From Rhodobacter sp. SY28-1 (GTDB lineage Bacteria; Pseudomonadota; Alphaproteobacteria; Rhodobacterales; Rhodobacteraceae), in NCBI RefSeq assembly GCF_005222785.1, contig NZ_STGH01000001.1, positions 248,001 to 312,000 on the forward strand: 64,000 nt of DNA, read 5' to 3'. Each line of letters starts with the position of its first letter. Within the stretch, counting starts at the first letter, position 1. The position numbers and the translations under genes were made by a program. This document shows, in pieces, positions 63,901-64,000 of this stretch. The notes under the pieces are model-generated. The model did not search any database. It was not told the DNA's origin and saw only the letters and a list, made by a program, of their open reading frames with translations.

Positions 63901-64000
63901 CTCAACGCACCCGCACATCCTCGCTCTTGCGAACCAGAAGGGTGGAGTTGGCAAGACGACAACTGCGATCAACCTGGCTGCGGGCCTTGCAGAACTGGGG
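63887..64000 (+). CDS. parA: Chromosome partitioning ATPase ParA (3' end cut off)
   Basis: Only the first 38 codons are present. From a GTG at 63887 the protein reads [20 protein letters not shown], then [18 protein letters not shown], which is the deviant Walker A box (KGGVGKTT) of ParA/Soj. The start overlaps the end of rsmG by 14 bases. Order rsmG-parA(-parB) and nearby parS sites identify it as the chromosomal segregation ATPase. Confidence 0.95.
   Translation, partial: MSNTNSTHPHILALANQKGGVGKTTTAINLAAGLAELG

Noticed and set aside
1-64000. tRNA, rRNA, CRISPR arrays, insertion sequences and prophage genes
   Set aside because: I looked for these and saw none that I could support by reading; a covariance-model search would be needed to exclude small RNAs.

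Overview
The window is high-GC DNA from an alphaproteobacterium, most likely a member of the Rhodobacteraceae. Evidence for this is the AddAB pair, the ure gene order with two extra small genes, a flagellin start of the MSSILTN type, an oxidative sugar cluster of the chvE-ggu type, and the secB-dnaQ-coaE-aroE-maf / hemJ-rho-mnmE-mnmG-rsmG-parA block that flanks the chromosomal origin in many alphaproteobacteria. A bciA-type 8-vinyl reductase implies bacteriochlorophyll synthesis, so the organism or a recent ancestor is a phototroph. No transposase, CRISPR array, rRNA or tRNA was found.

Layout. 0-10 kb: recombination helicase-nuclease addB (5' end cut off) and addA, thioredoxin, a small DUF1127 protein, an HxlR regulator next to bciA, and pnp with a clear terminator. 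10.3-16.3 kb: an L,D-transpeptidase converges on a complete urease operon (ureD-ureA-small membrane protein-ureB-small helical protein-ureC-ureE-ureF-ureG, minus strand). 16.4-23.4 kb: peroxiredoxin, greA with a membrane protein, electron-transfer flavoprotein dehydrogenase, a TPR protein and ispE. 23.8-30.1 kb: a flagellar island (fliP, fliN, fliH, a flagellin/FliF chimera, two small genes, fliK, flgD). The chimera joins 47 flagellin residues in frame to a FliF lacking roughly its first third, so it looks like a deletion scar and predicts a non-motile cell.

30.2-44.2 kb: sugar catabolism. A GntR regulator diverges from a DapA-family gene and an unusual SDR. On the minus strand chvE-gguA-gguB-gguC-arabonate dehydratase-sugar 1-dehydrogenase-semialdehyde dehydrogenase-mutarotase are tightly linked, with LysR-type gbpR divergent. 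Together they would import L-arabinose, D-galactose or D-fucose and oxidise the sugar without phosphorylation, for arabinose down to 2-oxoglutarate. No recognisable lactonase is present.

44.2-53.4 kb: a second catabolic island centred on a LacI regulator. Minus strand: a MocD-like di-iron oxygenase, a MocE-like Rieske ferredoxin and a PanB-like protein with an altered metal site. Plus strand: a TIM-barrel isomerase, an FrcBCA-like ABC importer, an SDR and an inositol-dehydrogenase-like oxidoreductase. The set resembles rhizopine (O-methyl-inosamine) catabolism and is the best candidate here for an undescribed pathway. Repeated TTTCGTCA sites flank the LacI gene.

53.5-64 kb: secB, dnaQ, coaE, aroE and maf; a 409-bp gap with AT-rich tracts and DnaA-box-like sequences that is a candidate oriC; then hemJ, an aspartic-protease-like protein, rho, mnmE, mnmG, rsmG and the start of parA. 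Two parS sites lie in this block, one perfect 16-mer inside rsmG and one 15/16 match over the mnmG start codon.
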